A DNA stretch of 64,000 nt from Halarsenatibacter silvermanii (GCF_900103135.1 NZ_FNGO01000011.1:19049-83048); one strand, 5' to 3'. Positions 7,325 through 16,617 are shown, counted from the stretch's first letter. The notes: generated by a model from the letters alone, not told the origin. A program made the numbers and translations.

Positions 7325-9604
7325 ATAGAGATAAAAAAAGCAGAAGAGGCAGGTTTTTGTTTTGGTGTCGAAAGGGCTGTCGAGATGGCTGTGAAAGCGG
7401 CCAAGTCAAACGATGATGGTGAAGTCTATACTTTAGGACCTATCATTCACAATCCTCAGGTAGTAAATAAGCTGGAAAAACTCGGAGTCAGGTCTGCTGA
7501 ATCACTGGAGCAGATAGATAATGGAGTAATTATTATACGTTCTCATGGTGTCAGACCCGATTTATTAAAACAGGCCCGTTCCAGGGGTCTTAAAATTATA
7601 GATGCCACCTGTCCCTTCGTAAAGAAGGCTCAAGAAAACGCCAGCCATCTGGTTGAAAATGGCTATCAAACTTTAATTTATGGGGATAAAGATCATCCCG
7701 AGGTCAGAGGGATTTTAGGAGCTGCCGATGAAAAAGCCGTTATCATTGAGAATGAAGAGATGATCGATGATATGGACTTCGATGATAAAGTTGGTATTGT
7801 AGCACAAACTACCAAATCTCCGTCATCCTATCGCAGATTGGTCTCCAATCTGGTCTCGGAAATTAGAGAGCTCAAAGTTTTTAATACTATATGCAATACC
7901 ACCCAGACCAGACAGAAAGCTGCTTTAAAACTAGCCGGAGAAGTCGAAGTAATGTTTGTGATCGGCGGTCATAACAGCGCCAACACGACCAGGCTGGCTG
8001 AGATGTGTTCTCGAACCAATACCCCAACCTATCACATTGAGACGGAAGAAGACATAGAATGGTCATGGTTAAACAATGTTCAAAAAATAGGCGTGACAGC
8101 AGGGGCTTCAACCCCCGACTGGTTAATTAAGGAGGTTATTCAGGCAATGAGCGAAGAGGAAAAAGACCTGGAAATGGAAACGAAAGAAAACGAAGAAACA
8201 GAGTTATCTGAAGAAAATGAAGAGGTGGAAGTTGAATTGGAAGAAGAGGAACCTGTTCAGGAGGAACTGGAAGAATCTGATGAGGCAGAAGAGGCAGATC
8301 AGGAGGTTAATGCAGAAGAGGATGTTGAAGAAGAGGAAGCTGAAGCAAAACAGGAATCAGAACATGAGGAGGAAGATGAAACAGAAGTGATGGAGCCCAC
8401 CACTCAGGAAGAGATGATGGACGCAAACGATCTGGCTGATATTGAAAAAGGAGAACTGGTTGAAGGGACCGTCGTCGAAATAAACGAGAGAGGCGCTTAT
8501 GTGGATGTAAATTACAAATCTGATGGATTTATTCCTTTGAGAGAGCTGAGCACCACCGAAGTTTCGGACCCTCATGAAGTGTTGGACTTAGATGAAGAGG
8601 TTAAGGTTGTAGTCCTTACCCTGGAAGATGAAGATGGCAATATGGTTTTATCCCGCAAAAGAGCTGAACAGGAAGAGGCCTGGGAGAGTATCCAGGAAGC
8701 GCACGAAAATGATGAGATTATAGAAGCTGAGATAACCAAGGAAGTAAAAGGTGGTCTCGTGGCTGATGTAGGACTGCGCGGCTTCATCCCCGCTTCGCAT
8801 GTAGCCATCGGTTATGTTGAAGACCTCAGTCAGTATGTAGGTGAAGAACTAAAGTTAAGAGTGATTGAAGTTGATAAAAGTAATAATAATGTCGTTCTCT
8901 CACATAAAGAGGTACTTGAAGAGAAGAGAGAAAAACAAAAAGAAGAAACACTCGCTGAGCTCGAAGAAGGTCAGAAAGTTACCGGTGAAGTGACCAAATT
9001 GGTTGATTTTGGCGCTTTTGTAGATCTTGGCGGCATTGAAGGCCTTCTTCACATATCTGAAATGTCCTGGGGTAGAATTGGACATCCATCAGATGTGCTT
9101 TCAGAAGGTGAAGATATAGAAGTGAAAGTTCTTGATGTTAACAGGGAAGAAGAAAGAATTTCTCTGGGGCTCAAACAGCTTCTGCCAGATCCCTGGGAAG
9201 AATTTGCCGAAAAACATTATGAAGGAGAGATTATCGAAGGCAGAATCACTAAAATTGTCGATTTTGGAGCCTTCATGGAGATAGAAGATGGCATAGAAGG
9301 ACTCATTCATATATCTCAGCTCTCAGAAAGACATGTTGAAACACCGGATGAAGTAGTAGAAGTTGATGAAGAACGCAAAGCCAAGATAATCAACATCGAT
9401 CCCGAAGATAAACGGGTGGGATTAAGCCTTAAAGAACTCGAAGACGAACACAAGCCTCAAACTCAGACATCCGAAAAAACTCAAACACAGGAGAAAGCAG
9501 ATGAAGACAGCGCTTCTGATGAGGATGAAGATTTGGAGGATGTGCCCTCGGGTGCAACCATAGGCGAGAGACTTGGAGATCTTAAAGATATGATGGACGA
9601 ATAA
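7325..9604 (+). CDS. ispH: IspH (HMBPP reductase) fused to ribosomal protein S1; apparent ATA start
   Basis: The N-terminal domain is 4-hydroxy-3-methylbut-2-enyl diphosphate reductase, the last enzyme of the MEP isoprenoid pathway. With the start placed at ATA 7325 its 4Fe-4S cysteines fall at residues 12 (GFCFGV), 96 (ATCPF) and 190 (CNTTQ). A very acidic linker (about 275-360) joins it to four S1 RNA-binding domains near 372-440, 462-525, 548-615 and 633-700. The fusion is known in clostridia. The first ATG (7385) would remove Cys12, so the true start is upstream; no ATG, GTG or TTG exists in frame back to the stop at 7262. AAAGGAGGTG at 7307-7316 points to ATA 7325, where family members have Met. 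Confidence 0.9.
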   Translation: MEIKKAEEAGFCFGVERAVEMAVKAAKSNDDGEVYTLGPIIHNPQVVNKLEKLGVRSAESLEQIDNGVIIIRSHGVRPDLLKQARSRGLKIIDATCPFVKKAQENASHLVENGYQTLIYGDKDHPEVRGILGAADEKAVIIENEEMIDDMDFDDKVGIVAQTTKSPSSYRRLVSNLVSEIRELKVFNTICNTTQTRQKAALKLAGEVEVMFVIGGHNSANTTRLAEMCSRTNTPTYHIETEEDIEWSWLNNVQKIGVTAGASTPDWLIKEVIQAMSEEEKDLEMETKENEETELSEENEEVEVELEEEEPVQEELEESDEAEEADQEVNAEEDVEEEEAEAKQESEHEEEDETEVMEPTTQEEMMDANDLADIEKGELVEGTVVEINERGAYVDVNYKSDGFIPLRELSTTEVSDPHEVLDLDEEVKVVVLTLEDEDGNMVLSRKRAEQEEAWESIQEAHENDEIIEAEITKEVKGGLVADVGLRGFIPASHVAIGYVEDLSQYVGEELKLRVIEVDKSNNNVVLSHKEVLEEKREKQKEETLAELEEGQKVTGEVTKLVDFGAFVDLGGIEGLLHISEMSWGRIGHPSDVLSEGEDIEVKVLDVNREEERISLGLKQLLPDPWEEFAEKHYEGEIIEGRITKIVDFGAFMEIEDGIEGLIHISQLSERHVETPDEVVEVDEERKAKIINIDPEDKRVGLSLKELEDEHKPQTQTSEKTQTQEKADEDSASDEDEDLEDVPSGATIGERLGDLKDMMDE

Positions 9605-9634
9605 AAAATCCATCTATAATTAGATCTGTTTTTA

Positions 9635-9665
9635 GGCCTGCCTTTGTAGGCAGGCCGAATTTTTA
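9635..9665 (+). terminator. Intrinsic terminator after ispH-S1
   Basis: A perfect 9-bp stem (GGCCTGCCT / AGGCAGGCC) with a 4-base loop is followed by GAATTTTTA. It lies 31 bp after the ispH-S1 stop. Confidence 0.85.
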
Positions 9666-9707
9666 TTTCATTTTTTTGAATTTTTTTCATTCTTTTATCG
9701 CTCTGAG

Positions 9708-9736
9708 TTGCTTGCTGCCGGCAAATATGGTATCAT
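9708..9736 (+). promoter_or_regulatory. Candidate sigma-70 type promoter for the PDZ/radical SAM gene
   Basis: TTGCTT and TATCAT are separated by 17 bases, just after a terminator and 37 bp before the next start codon. Assigned by eye from consensus only. Confidence 0.4.
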
Positions 9737-9772
9737 CACAATGTGTTAAAACTGTTTCAGGAGGAGAGCAGC

Positions 9773-11101
9773 ATGGTTTTAATCTCAGGTGTCGAAAAAA
9801 ATTCTCTGGCGGAAGAAAAGGGTGTTAAAAAAGGAGATAAATTGTTAGAGATCGATGGTAAAAAGCCCAGAGATTACATCGATTATATGCTGGGGACCTC
9901 ACGCCCCTATTTTGAACTTTTGATTGAAAAACAGGTCGGCGGCCAGAGGCGCAGGCTGAATTTTAATCGTTCTTACGGAGACCGGGTCGGACTCGAATTT
10001 GAAGAGTTGATTTTTGATGAATTGAAGACCTGTCAGAATGATTGTTTTTTTTGCTTTGTAGATCAGCAGCCGCCTGATGTCAGGGATACCTTATCCTGCA
10101 AAGATGACGACTATAGATTTTCATTTCTAAAGGGCAGTTTTATAACCCTGACGAATCTAGCCGATATGGAGTATCAGCGAATCGTTGAAAATAATCTGTC
10201 TCCGCTATATATTTCTGTTCACACTACAAACCCCGATCTTCGCCAGAGAATGATGTCAAATAAAAAAGCCGGCAGGATTAAATCTCAGCTTGAATATCTT
10301 GAAGATAAGGGAATCAAATTTCACGTACAGCTGGTGATATGTCCGGGCTGGAACGACGGAGAAGAGCTGGATAGAACCCTGGATGATTTGCTGAATTATT
10401 CAAATTCTTTGCTTTCAGCTGGAATAGTACCGGTGGGTCTGACAGCCTGGAGAGAACAAAACGACATCAAATGTTTTGACGCCGAAAGGGCCAGAAAAAC
10501 TACAGCAAGGGTAAAAAAATGGCAGAAAAAAAGTCGGGAACTGTATGGAGAGAACATTATATTTTTGGCCGATGAATTTTATCTGCTTGCCGATGAGAGC
10601 ATTCCCGAGGAGGATCATTATCTGGGCTATCCCCAGCTGTCCAATGGAATAGGACTCACCCGTCTCAGCAGGAATAAGTTTCGCGAAAAGCAAAAAAATC
10701 TTTCCCGGTCAAATGTAGTAAATTCAGAGGTGAATATTATAACTGGCGAACTCGGCCGTCAGGCTCTGGAGCCAGTTTTTGCAGAGCTTGACTCTATTGA
10801 GGGATTAAATCTCAAAGTCATAGAGATTGAAAACTGTTACCTGGGTGAAGAAGTGACGGTTACTGGACTTTTATCCGGTAAAGATATCATCGATGAGATA
10901 AACTCCCGGGATTTAAAAGGCTATACTTTTATACCTGAAGTTATATTCAATGATTCCGGTTTAACACTGGATGATCTCACATTATCCGATATAAGCGAGC
11001 ACTGCGGTGGCTCAGATGTTTTTTCATGTTCAGGTATTGAAGAAGTTTTGGAGGTGCTTTATGATGGAGAATCCGACGGTAGCTATTGTAGGAAGGCCTA
11101 A
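9773..11101 (+). CDS. PDZ domain, radical SAM and DUF512 protein
   Basis: A conserved Firmicute and cyanobacterial family of unknown function. Residues 1-60 or so form a PDZ-like domain (GVKKGDKLLEIDGK); a radical SAM-like core follows with Cys in KTCQNDCFFCFVDQ; the C-terminal half is DUF512 (TVTGLLSGKDI). The start is ATG 9773, 5 to 7 bases after AGGAGGAG; an upstream GTG in frame would place the ribosome site inside the gene. It gives 442 residues. The 3' end overlaps der by 41 bp, a gene pairing common in this family and suggestive of a link to ribosome assembly, though unproven. Confidence 0.88.
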   Translation: MVLISGVEKNSLAEEKGVKKGDKLLEIDGKKPRDYIDYMLGTSRPYFELLIEKQVGGQRRRLNFNRSYGDRVGLEFEELIFDELKTCQNDCFFCFVDQQPPDVRDTLSCKDDDYRFSFLKGSFITLTNLADMEYQRIVENNLSPLYISVHTTNPDLRQRMMSNKKAGRIKSQLEYLEDKGIKFHVQLVICPGWNDGEELDRTLDDLLNYSNSLLSAGIVPVGLTAWREQNDIKCFDAERARKTTARVKKWQKKSRELYGENIIFLADEFYLLADESIPEEDHYLGYPQLSNGIGLTRLSRNKFREKQKNLSRSNVVNSEVNIITGELGRQALEPVFAELDSIEGLNLKVIEIENCYLGEEVTVTGLLSGKDIIDEINSRDLKGYTFIPEVIFNDSGLTLDDLTLSDISEHCGGSDVFSCSGIEEVLEVLYDGESDGSYCRKA

Positions 11102-12383
11102 TGTAGGGAAATCGACTTTATTCAACCGTTTAATCGCCGAGAGAAAAGCAGTGGTGGAAAAGTCACCCAATGTGACAAGGGATAGAATATATGGTAGAGC
11201 TCGCTGGAAAGGAGAAACTTTTGAGGTCGTAGATACTGGCGGACTGGATTTGGAATCCAGCGCGGAAATTGCTCAGAATATAAAATATCAGGTCGATAAG
11301 GCAATAGAAGAGGCTGATATAATACTTTTTGTGGTTGACGTAAGAGAAGGGATTTCTCCTCTCGACCGGGAGATATCTCAAAAATTGAGAAAATGTGACA
11401 GAGAGGTAATAGTTGCAGCCAATAAAATGGATGATTTTTCTGCTCAGGATGAGCCCTGGGAGTTTTACAATTTAGGTTTTGAAGACGTGTTGCCGATTTC
11501 AGCAGAGCACGGCAAAAATATCGGCGATCTCTGCGATAAAATTTTCGCCAGGATAGATATTGATGATTTCAAAAAAAATTCAGCAGATGATAAAGAGATT
11601 CTGGGAGTTGCAATTGCCGGTAAACCCAATTCTGGTAAATCAACTCTGGTAAATCAAATTCTTGGACAGGAAAGAGTCATAGTTTCGCCTGAGCCCGGTA
11701 CTACCCGGGATGCAGTTGATTCGATTTTTGAGAGGGCTGATAACAAATTTAAGCTTATCGATACCGCCGGTCTGAGAAAAAAATCAAAAGTAGAGGAAGA
11801 TGTAGAATATTACAGCAATCTTAGGGCGATCAGAGCTATCGAGAGAGCTGATGTTGTCGTAATGATGATCGACTCAGTGGAAGGTATAACGGAACAGGAT
11901 AAGAAAATTGCCGGTTATGCTCATGATGAAGGCAGACCTATAATTCTTGCTCTCAATAAATGGGATCTTATAGAGAAGGATACCCATACCGCTGATATTT
12001 TTCGAGAAGAAGTTTATCGGCAGATGAAATTTCTCAGATTTGCTCCTGTGATTTTTATTTCTGCGCTGACCGGCAAAAGAGTCGGTGAGGTCCTGGACCT
12101 GATCGAGTACGTGTATGATCAGACCCTCCAGAGAATTAGCACCGGGCTTTTGAACGAAGTAGTGGAAGAAGCTGTCCAGATGAATGATCCCCCGGCCTAT
12201 AAAGGCAAAAAGCTCAATATATATTACGCAACTCAGCCGGAGGTCCAACCGCCCGTGTTTGTATTTTTTGTAAATGATCCGGAGCTGGTTCATTTTGCCT
12301 ATGAAAGATATCTGGAAAACAAAATAAGAGAAGCCTTTGGTTTTGTGGGGACTCCTATAATTTTGAAGTTCAAAGAGAGATAG
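11061..12383 (+). CDS. der: Ribosome biogenesis GTPase Der (EngA)
   Basis: Der carries two GTPase domains and a C-terminal KH-like domain and acts in 50S subunit assembly. G1 motifs are GRPNVGKST near residue 10 and GKPNSGKST near 185; G3 motifs DTGGL and DTAGL and G4 motifs NKMD and NKWD are all intact. The start is ATG 11061, 6 bases after GGAGG; the next codon is also ATG. About 440 residues, normal. It overlaps the preceding PDZ/radical SAM gene and is followed by plsY. Confidence 0.96.
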   Translation: MMENPTVAIVGRPNVGKSTLFNRLIAERKAVVEKSPNVTRDRIYGRARWKGETFEVVDTGGLDLESSAEIAQNIKYQVDKAIEEADIILFVVDVREGISPLDREISQKLRKCDREVIVAANKMDDFSAQDEPWEFYNLGFEDVLPISAEHGKNIGDLCDKIFARIDIDDFKKNSADDKEILGVAIAGKPNSGKSTLVNQILGQERVIVSPEPGTTRDAVDSIFERADNKFKLIDTAGLRKKSKVEEDVEYYSNLRAIRAIERADVVVMMIDSVEGITEQDKKIAGYAHDEGRPIILALNKWDLIEKDTHTADIFREEVYRQMKFLRFAPVIFISALTGKRVGEVLDLIEYVYDQTLQRISTGLLNEVVEEAVQMNDPPAYKGKKLNIYYATQPEVQPPVFVFFVNDPELVHFAYERYLENKIREAFGFVGTPIILKFKER

Positions 12384-12408
12384 AAATTATCAGGAGGAAT
12401 GGATTAAT

Positions 12409-13011
12409 ATGAGATTAGTTATTTTAATTTTATTTGCCTATTTGATGGGCTCAATTCCGACCGGTTTTATAATCACCATGAAAATGCTCAATATTGATAT
12501 AAGAAAACATGGCAGCGGTAACGTAGGTGCCACCAATGCGGCCAGAAAACTGGGTTTTAAAATGGGAGCTCTGGTTGCCCTGGCGGACATTTTAAAGGGT
12601 TTTTTCCCTGTGCTGATTGCTGGTTTTGTTTTGAGCAATAATTATCCGGCTTCGGCAATATATCTGGTCGGTATTGCAGCCATTCTCGGTCATGATAATT
12701 CTATCTTTCTTAAGTTTGATGGCGGAAAAGGAGTGGCCACCACTTTCGGTGTAATGCTGGGAATTTCGCCGCCCGGATTTTTGATAATGGCTCTAATATG
12801 GCTGGGAATTTCTTTCACACTCAAAATAGTTTCAGTGGCTTCTCTAATTGGGGCTTTTTCATTACCTGTCACAGCCTACATATTGAGCGGAGATTATTAT
12901 CAGGTTTTATTTGCAGCTATAATTTTTCTGTCGATCGTGGTGACTCACAGGGGCAATATTCAGAGATTGCTCAGAGGAGAGGAAAATCCGATAAACCTGA
13001 ACGATAGCTAA
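12409..13011 (+). CDS. plsY: Glycerol-3-phosphate acyltransferase PlsY
   Basis: PlsY transfers the acyl group of acyl-phosphate to glycerol-3-phosphate in the membrane. The 200-residue protein has five or so membrane segments and the three family motifs: GSIPTGF, HGSGNVGATNAAR, and GHDNSIFLKFDGGKGVAT. AGGAGG lies 9 bases before the ATG. gpsA follows directly, so substrate supply and use are encoded together. Confidence 0.95.
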   Translation: MRLVILILFAYLMGSIPTGFIITMKMLNIDIRKHGSGNVGATNAARKLGFKMGALVALADILKGFFPVLIAGFVLSNNYPASAIYLVGIAAILGHDNSIFLKFDGGKGVATTFGVMLGISPPGFLIMALIWLGISFTLKIVSVASLIGAFSLPVTAYILSGDYYQVLFAAIIFLSIVVTHRGNIQRLLRGEENPINLNDS

Positions 13012-13041
13012 TATTTTATCAGCGGGGTGTTAGAACCGAAA

Positions 13042-14034
13042 ATGAAAAATTGCGCGGTTTTAGGCGGAGGCAGCTGGGGAACAGCTATTTCAGTTCTGCT
13101 GGCCAGACAGGATCACAATGTGAGACTTTACACCCGTTCTGCTTCCCGGGCTAGAGAAATTAATGAAGAAAGAGTCAACACAGGTTATTTTCCGGAAATT
13201 AAACTTCCAGAAGGAATTCAGGCCGGTTCCGATCCGAAATTTTGCCTGGCTGATGCGGATTATGTATTTATATCTGTTCCTACCGAAGCCACCAGCCAGA
13301 TACTTTCCACAATTGAAGGATATTTGAGCGGTTCGGAAATAATCATCTCTACTGCCAAGGGCATAGATACTGATAAATTTAAAACCAATTTTGAGATAAT
13401 AAACAATTATCTACCCAATACAACATCGGTACTATCCGGTCCCACCCATGCCGAAGAAGTGATTAAAAACATGCCGACAGCAGCCGTAGTTGCTGCCAGA
13501 AATAGCTCTATTGCCGGAGAGCTCCAGAGGCTTGTTTCTGATGATAGATTCAGAGTTTATCGAAATCAGGATGTTAGAGGAGTAGAACTGGGAGGGGCTG
13601 TCAAGAACGTTATGGCTATAGCAGCCGGTATCTCTGATGGGCTGGAGTATGGCGATAATGCCAGAGCTTCACTTGTTACCCGGGGACTGGCGGAAATCAG
13701 AAGAATTGGAGCTGCATTTGGAGCAAAAAGTAAGACATTTAATGGTTTATCTGGCCTCGGCGATCTTATCGTTACGGCAGGAAGTACTCACAGTCGTAAT
13801 AGGACTTTCGGTTATAAGATTGGCTGCGGTTTTACGGTTGAAGATGCCCTGGATGAGGTCGGCCAGGTTGTGGAAGGAGTTAAAACCACCAGGGCGTTGT
13901 ATAATTTTAACAGCGAAAGAAGCAGCTCTGTTGAAATGCCTATTACAAACCAGGTCTTTAAGGTGATTTTTAATGGTAAAAATCCCGAAAGAGCTGTGGA
14001 CGAACTTATGATGAGAGAGTACAAAAGTGAATAA
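13042..14034 (+). CDS. gpsA: NAD(P)-dependent glycerol-3-phosphate dehydrogenase
   Basis: GpsA reduces dihydroxyacetone phosphate to sn-glycerol-3-phosphate. It shows the dinucleotide loop GGGSWGTA near the N-terminus, AKGID, SGPTHAEEV, the catalytic Lys in GAVKNVMAIAAG and GLSGLGDLIVT. Start chosen as ATG 13042 because family members begin only a few residues before the GGGSWG loop; GTG 13027 is in frame but lacks a ribosome site. This gives 330 residues, normal length. Confidence 0.94.
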   Translation: MKNCAVLGGGSWGTAISVLLARQDHNVRLYTRSASRAREINEERVNTGYFPEIKLPEGIQAGSDPKFCLADADYVFISVPTEATSQILSTIEGYLSGSEIIISTAKGIDTDKFKTNFEIINNYLPNTTSVLSGPTHAEEVIKNMPTAAVVAARNSSIAGELQRLVSDDRFRVYRNQDVRGVELGGAVKNVMAIAAGISDGLEYGDNARASLVTRGLAEIRRIGAAFGAKSKTFNGLSGLGDLIVTAGSTHSRNRTFGYKIGCGFTVEDALDEVGQVVEGVKTTRALYNFNSERSSSVEMPITNQVFKVIFNGKNPERAVDELMMREYKSE

Positions 14035-14137
14035 AATTAATCACTCTAAAGGAAGGAAATTTTGAACATGTCAAGAATATAAGATATTAGAGGTTCAGGA
14101 AATAATTATTAATTATTTCATCCGGGAGGTGAATTAA

Positions 14138-14437
14138 TTGACCAAAACTGAACTTATTGACCACGTAGCTGAGAAAACGGATATGACGAAAAAGGATTGC
14201 GACAAAATCATCAATGCCACCTTTGACTCCATCATGGATTATCTGGAAGAAGAGGCAGATAAAGAAGAAGAGCAAAGAGACAAGGTACAGATAATAGGTT
14301 TTGGCAGCTTTGAAGTACGGGATAGACAGGAAAGAGAGGGAAGAAACCCTCAAAATCCTGAGGAGACCATTACCATCCCGGCCCGAAGTGTTCCCGTATT
14401 TAGAGCTGGCAAAACCTTTAAGGAAGCTGTCAAATAA
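14138..14437 (+). CDS. hup: HU/IHF-family DNA-binding protein
   Basis: A 99-residue histone-like protein that bends DNA. It begins MTKTELIDHVAEKT and has the family signature GFGSFEVRDRQEREGRNP in the DNA-binding arm, then ARSVPVFRAGKTFKEAVK. Between helix 2 and the beta arm is an acidic stretch (EEEADKEEEQRDK) about ten residues longer than in ordinary HU. Start is TTG 14138, 6 bases after GGGAGGTG. Monocistronic: a hairpin terminator lies about 80 bp downstream. Confidence 0.92.
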   Translation: MTKTELIDHVAEKTDMTKKDCDKIINATFDSIMDYLEEEADKEEEQRDKVQIIGFGSFEVRDRQEREGRNPQNPEETITIPARSVPVFRAGKTFKEAVK

Positions 14438-14514
14438 AGATAGGACTATTACCCTGAAACATTCATTCCAGCAGCAAAAAAATTGATACTACATATTATA
14501 GACAACAGAAGCGG

Positions 14515-15945
14515 TTAATCTCCCGGCAGCTCATCTTTCCGGGAGATTTCTTTTATTCTTTCAAGGTATTTGTCTAAAGAAAATTTTCTTTCCAATCCGT
14601 TTCTATTCATATATCTGGTTTTGCCGAATATTTTTCTTTCCTGCCAGGCTCTGTCGTGTTTGCCAAAACACCAGCCTATACCTGAATAGCTATTGGGATC
14701 TCTGCCATCCAAAGCATATTTATTGTTTAAATAAAGACTCAGATCAAAAGCTTTTTTCGGAGTTTCTGTCCATTCCAAAATTTTCTTGCCCCAGTACATG
14801 CGCATATAGTTTTGTATTTTACCTCTATGGATCAGTTCCAGCTGAGCAGCATTCCAGTATTTATCATGTGTAGAAGCTGTCTCAAATTCGTGACGGCTGT
14901 AATTAAATTGCCTTTCATCGTCTTTGTGTTCTGCTAGAGTTTCTCTGGCCCATTCAGGAAGAAATTCAGGAAAGCAGTCGTAATTCTGATTGTAATAGAC
15001 AAAGTTAAAGCTGAGCTCTCTTCTGACAGTCAGCTCATCCCAGAAATTTTCTATCACAATATCTTTTTTGCTGCTGTGTTCTTTAACTGCAATCGCTATT
15101 TCCCGGGGGGAAATGTGACCGAAGTGCAGATAGGGGCTCAGATCAGATTCACACTTGAGATCGGGATCGCTGCGGTTTTTTTCGTAGTGCTCAATCCTGT
15201 TATTCAAAAACTCAGTCAATCTTTCTCTGGCAGCAGAATAACCACCGGAAAAATTTTTAGCCTCGGATACTGAATTATTTAAATCCAGATCGTTAAGAAA
15301 CTCATACTTTCTGGAAAACTTTTCGGGGATGCTGGTGTATTTGCTGCCATCGGGAATGTCACTTTTAAAATCCCAGATCTTTAGATATTCATCTATCTTG
15401 TCCTCGAGTTTTTTTCTGAGAGTATAGGCGGCGTATTCTTCTTTATTTGAAGCGGCCGTGACCGGAACTATTAAATTGGTGGAAATTCTTAGTAAAGGGA
15501 TTTCGATCTCTTCAGCAAGAAGCTTTCTCCAGCTGCGGGCAGGTTTTATATAGCCGCTGTCACAGACCAGGGCTGCTGCTTTTTCGGATTCATTTTTGAG
15601 TTCAGTCACAGGGCTGCTGACTTTAATTTTCATACCAAAGCCGCTATCCTGCAATTCCTCGCTGCATTCTTTGACGCCATCATACATAAAAGCGAAATGT
15701 CTGTAGTTTCCACCCGGAAATTGAGGCATAAAAACAAAGCAGACAACCAGAGGCAGATTGAGATTGTCAGCGAGCAGGGAGGCTGCCGATAATGCTTTGT
15801 TATCTTTTTGTCTTTGAGTGCTCTGCATCCAGTACAGAACGTATTCTCCTTCAGAATTTATGTCTGTCTCTTTGAGTATCTCAATATCCTCACCATCAAA
15901 TCCGCCTTTGAGAAGATGCTCTTCTAGATCATGAGAATTTGTCAT
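14515..15945 (-). CDS. phrB: Class II CPD photolyase
   Basis: Photolyase uses reduced FAD and blue light to split cyclobutane pyrimidine dimers. The 476-residue protein matches class II: YWMQSTQR near the N-terminus, a C-terminal MRMYWGKKILEWT, and DGRDPNSYSGIGWCFGKHDRAW in the FAD-binding domain. An AGGAGG site precedes the ATG. It is transcribed alone, convergent with hup and divergent from ferritin. A hairpin with a T-run on its own strand lies in the leader at 16019-16052. A light-repair enzyme fits a shallow or surface saline habitat (inference). Confidence 0.94.
   Translation of the reverse strand: MTNSHDLEEHLLKGGFDGEDIEILKETDINSEGEYVLYWMQSTQRQKDNKALSAASLLADNLNLPLVVCFVFMPQFPGGNYRHFAFMYDGVKECSEELQDSGFGMKIKVSSPVTELKNESEKAAALVCDSGYIKPARSWRKLLAEEIEIPLLRISTNLIVPVTAASNKEEYAAYTLRKKLEDKIDEYLKIWDFKSDIPDGSKYTSIPEKFSRKYEFLNDLDLNNSVSEAKNFSGGYSAARERLTEFLNNRIEHYEKNRSDPDLKCESDLSPYLHFGHISPREIAIAVKEHSSKKDIVIENFWDELTVRRELSFNFVYYNQNYDCFPEFLPEWARETLAEHKDDERQFNYSRHEFETASTHDKYWNAAQLELIHRGKIQNYMRMYWGKKILEWTETPKKAFDLSLYLNNKYALDGRDPNSYSGIGWCFGKHDRAWQERKIFGKTRYMNRNGLERKFSLDKYLERIKEISRKDELPGD
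14517..14555 (+). terminator. Intrinsic terminator after hup, overlapping the 3' end of the photolyase gene
   Basis: Perfect 10-bp inverted repeat AATCTCCCGG (14517-14526) and CCGGGAGATT (14539-14548) followed by TCTTTTATTCTTTC. The T-rich side serves the + strand hup gene; the stem encodes the last residues of the convergent photolyase. Confidence 0.75.
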
Positions 15946-16018
15946 TAACTTTCCTCCTGCTGATAATTTCTTAATGAAAATTTATAATTAACACTCTTTA
16001 ATAAAATTATATGCAAAG

Positions 16019-16052
16019 ATAAAAAAACCTGCAAAGTTCATTATTTTGCAGG
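16019..16052 (-). terminator. Hairpin with T-run in the photolyase leader
   Basis: CCTGCAAA (16028-16035) pairs with TTTGCAGG (16045-16052). Read on the minus strand the stem is followed by seven T, as in an intrinsic terminator, but it lies about 80 bp upstream of the photolyase start and no minus-strand gene precedes it. It may be a leader attenuator, or end antisense transcripts. Confidence 0.55.
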
Positions 16053-16134
16053 AAATTAATTTTCGGCCCTAAATTATATAAGGTAGGAGAAAACAAAAAA
16101 TAATTATTTTTAAATGACAGGAGGGTCTTATTAA

Positions 16135-16617
16135 ATGCATAATGAAATTTTAGAAGCATTAAATGATCAGCTGAATCTGGAATTGTATTCCGCTTATGTT
16201 TATCAGGCTATGGGAGCTCAGATGGAAGAAGAAGGCTGGGAGGGTTTTGCTCACTGGATGGATATGCAGGCCGAAGAAGAACTCGAGCATGCCCGCAAAA
16301 TTTACGACTTTATAAATGAAAGAGGCGGAAGAGTTGAACTGCAGGCGATCGACAAACCTCCTTTTGAATGGGATTCGGTAGTCTCTGCCTTCGAGACGGC
16401 GTTAGAGCATGAACAAAAAGTCACTCAGTCTATCAATGATATCGTTTCCCTGGCCCGGGAAGAAGATGATTATGCCACTGAATCTTTTCTGCAGTGGTTC
16501 GTGGATGAACAGGTTGAAGAGGAAGACACGGTGGAGGGTATACTCGACAAGATGGAAAAAGCAGGAGATCAGGGAATGCTTATGCTCGATAGCGTTTTGG
16601 GCAGGCGCGAAGAATAG
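16135..16617 (+). CDS. ftnA: Ferritin
   Basis: Non-haem ferritin that oxidises and stores iron as a 24-mer. The 160-residue four-helix bundle keeps the ferroxidase ligands: Glu in LNLELYSAYVYQ, the EELEHARK pair, Glu in the third helix (LEHEQKV), and Gln/Glu in WFVDEQVEEE. AGGAGG lies 9 bases before the ATG. Monocistronic, divergent from the photolyase gene and closed by a terminator at 16704. Confidence 0.93.
   Translation: MHNEILEALNDQLNLELYSAYVYQAMGAQMEEEGWEGFAHWMDMQAEEELEHARKIYDFINERGGRVELQAIDKPPFEWDSVVSAFETALEHEQKVTQSINDIVSLAREEDDYATESFLQWFVDEQVEEEDTVEGILDKMEKAGDQGMLMLDSVLGRREE

Noticed and set aside
7385..9604. ATG 7385 as the start of ispH-S1
   Set aside because: It would delete the Fe-S ligand Cys12 and the first 20 conserved residues, and has no ribosome site.
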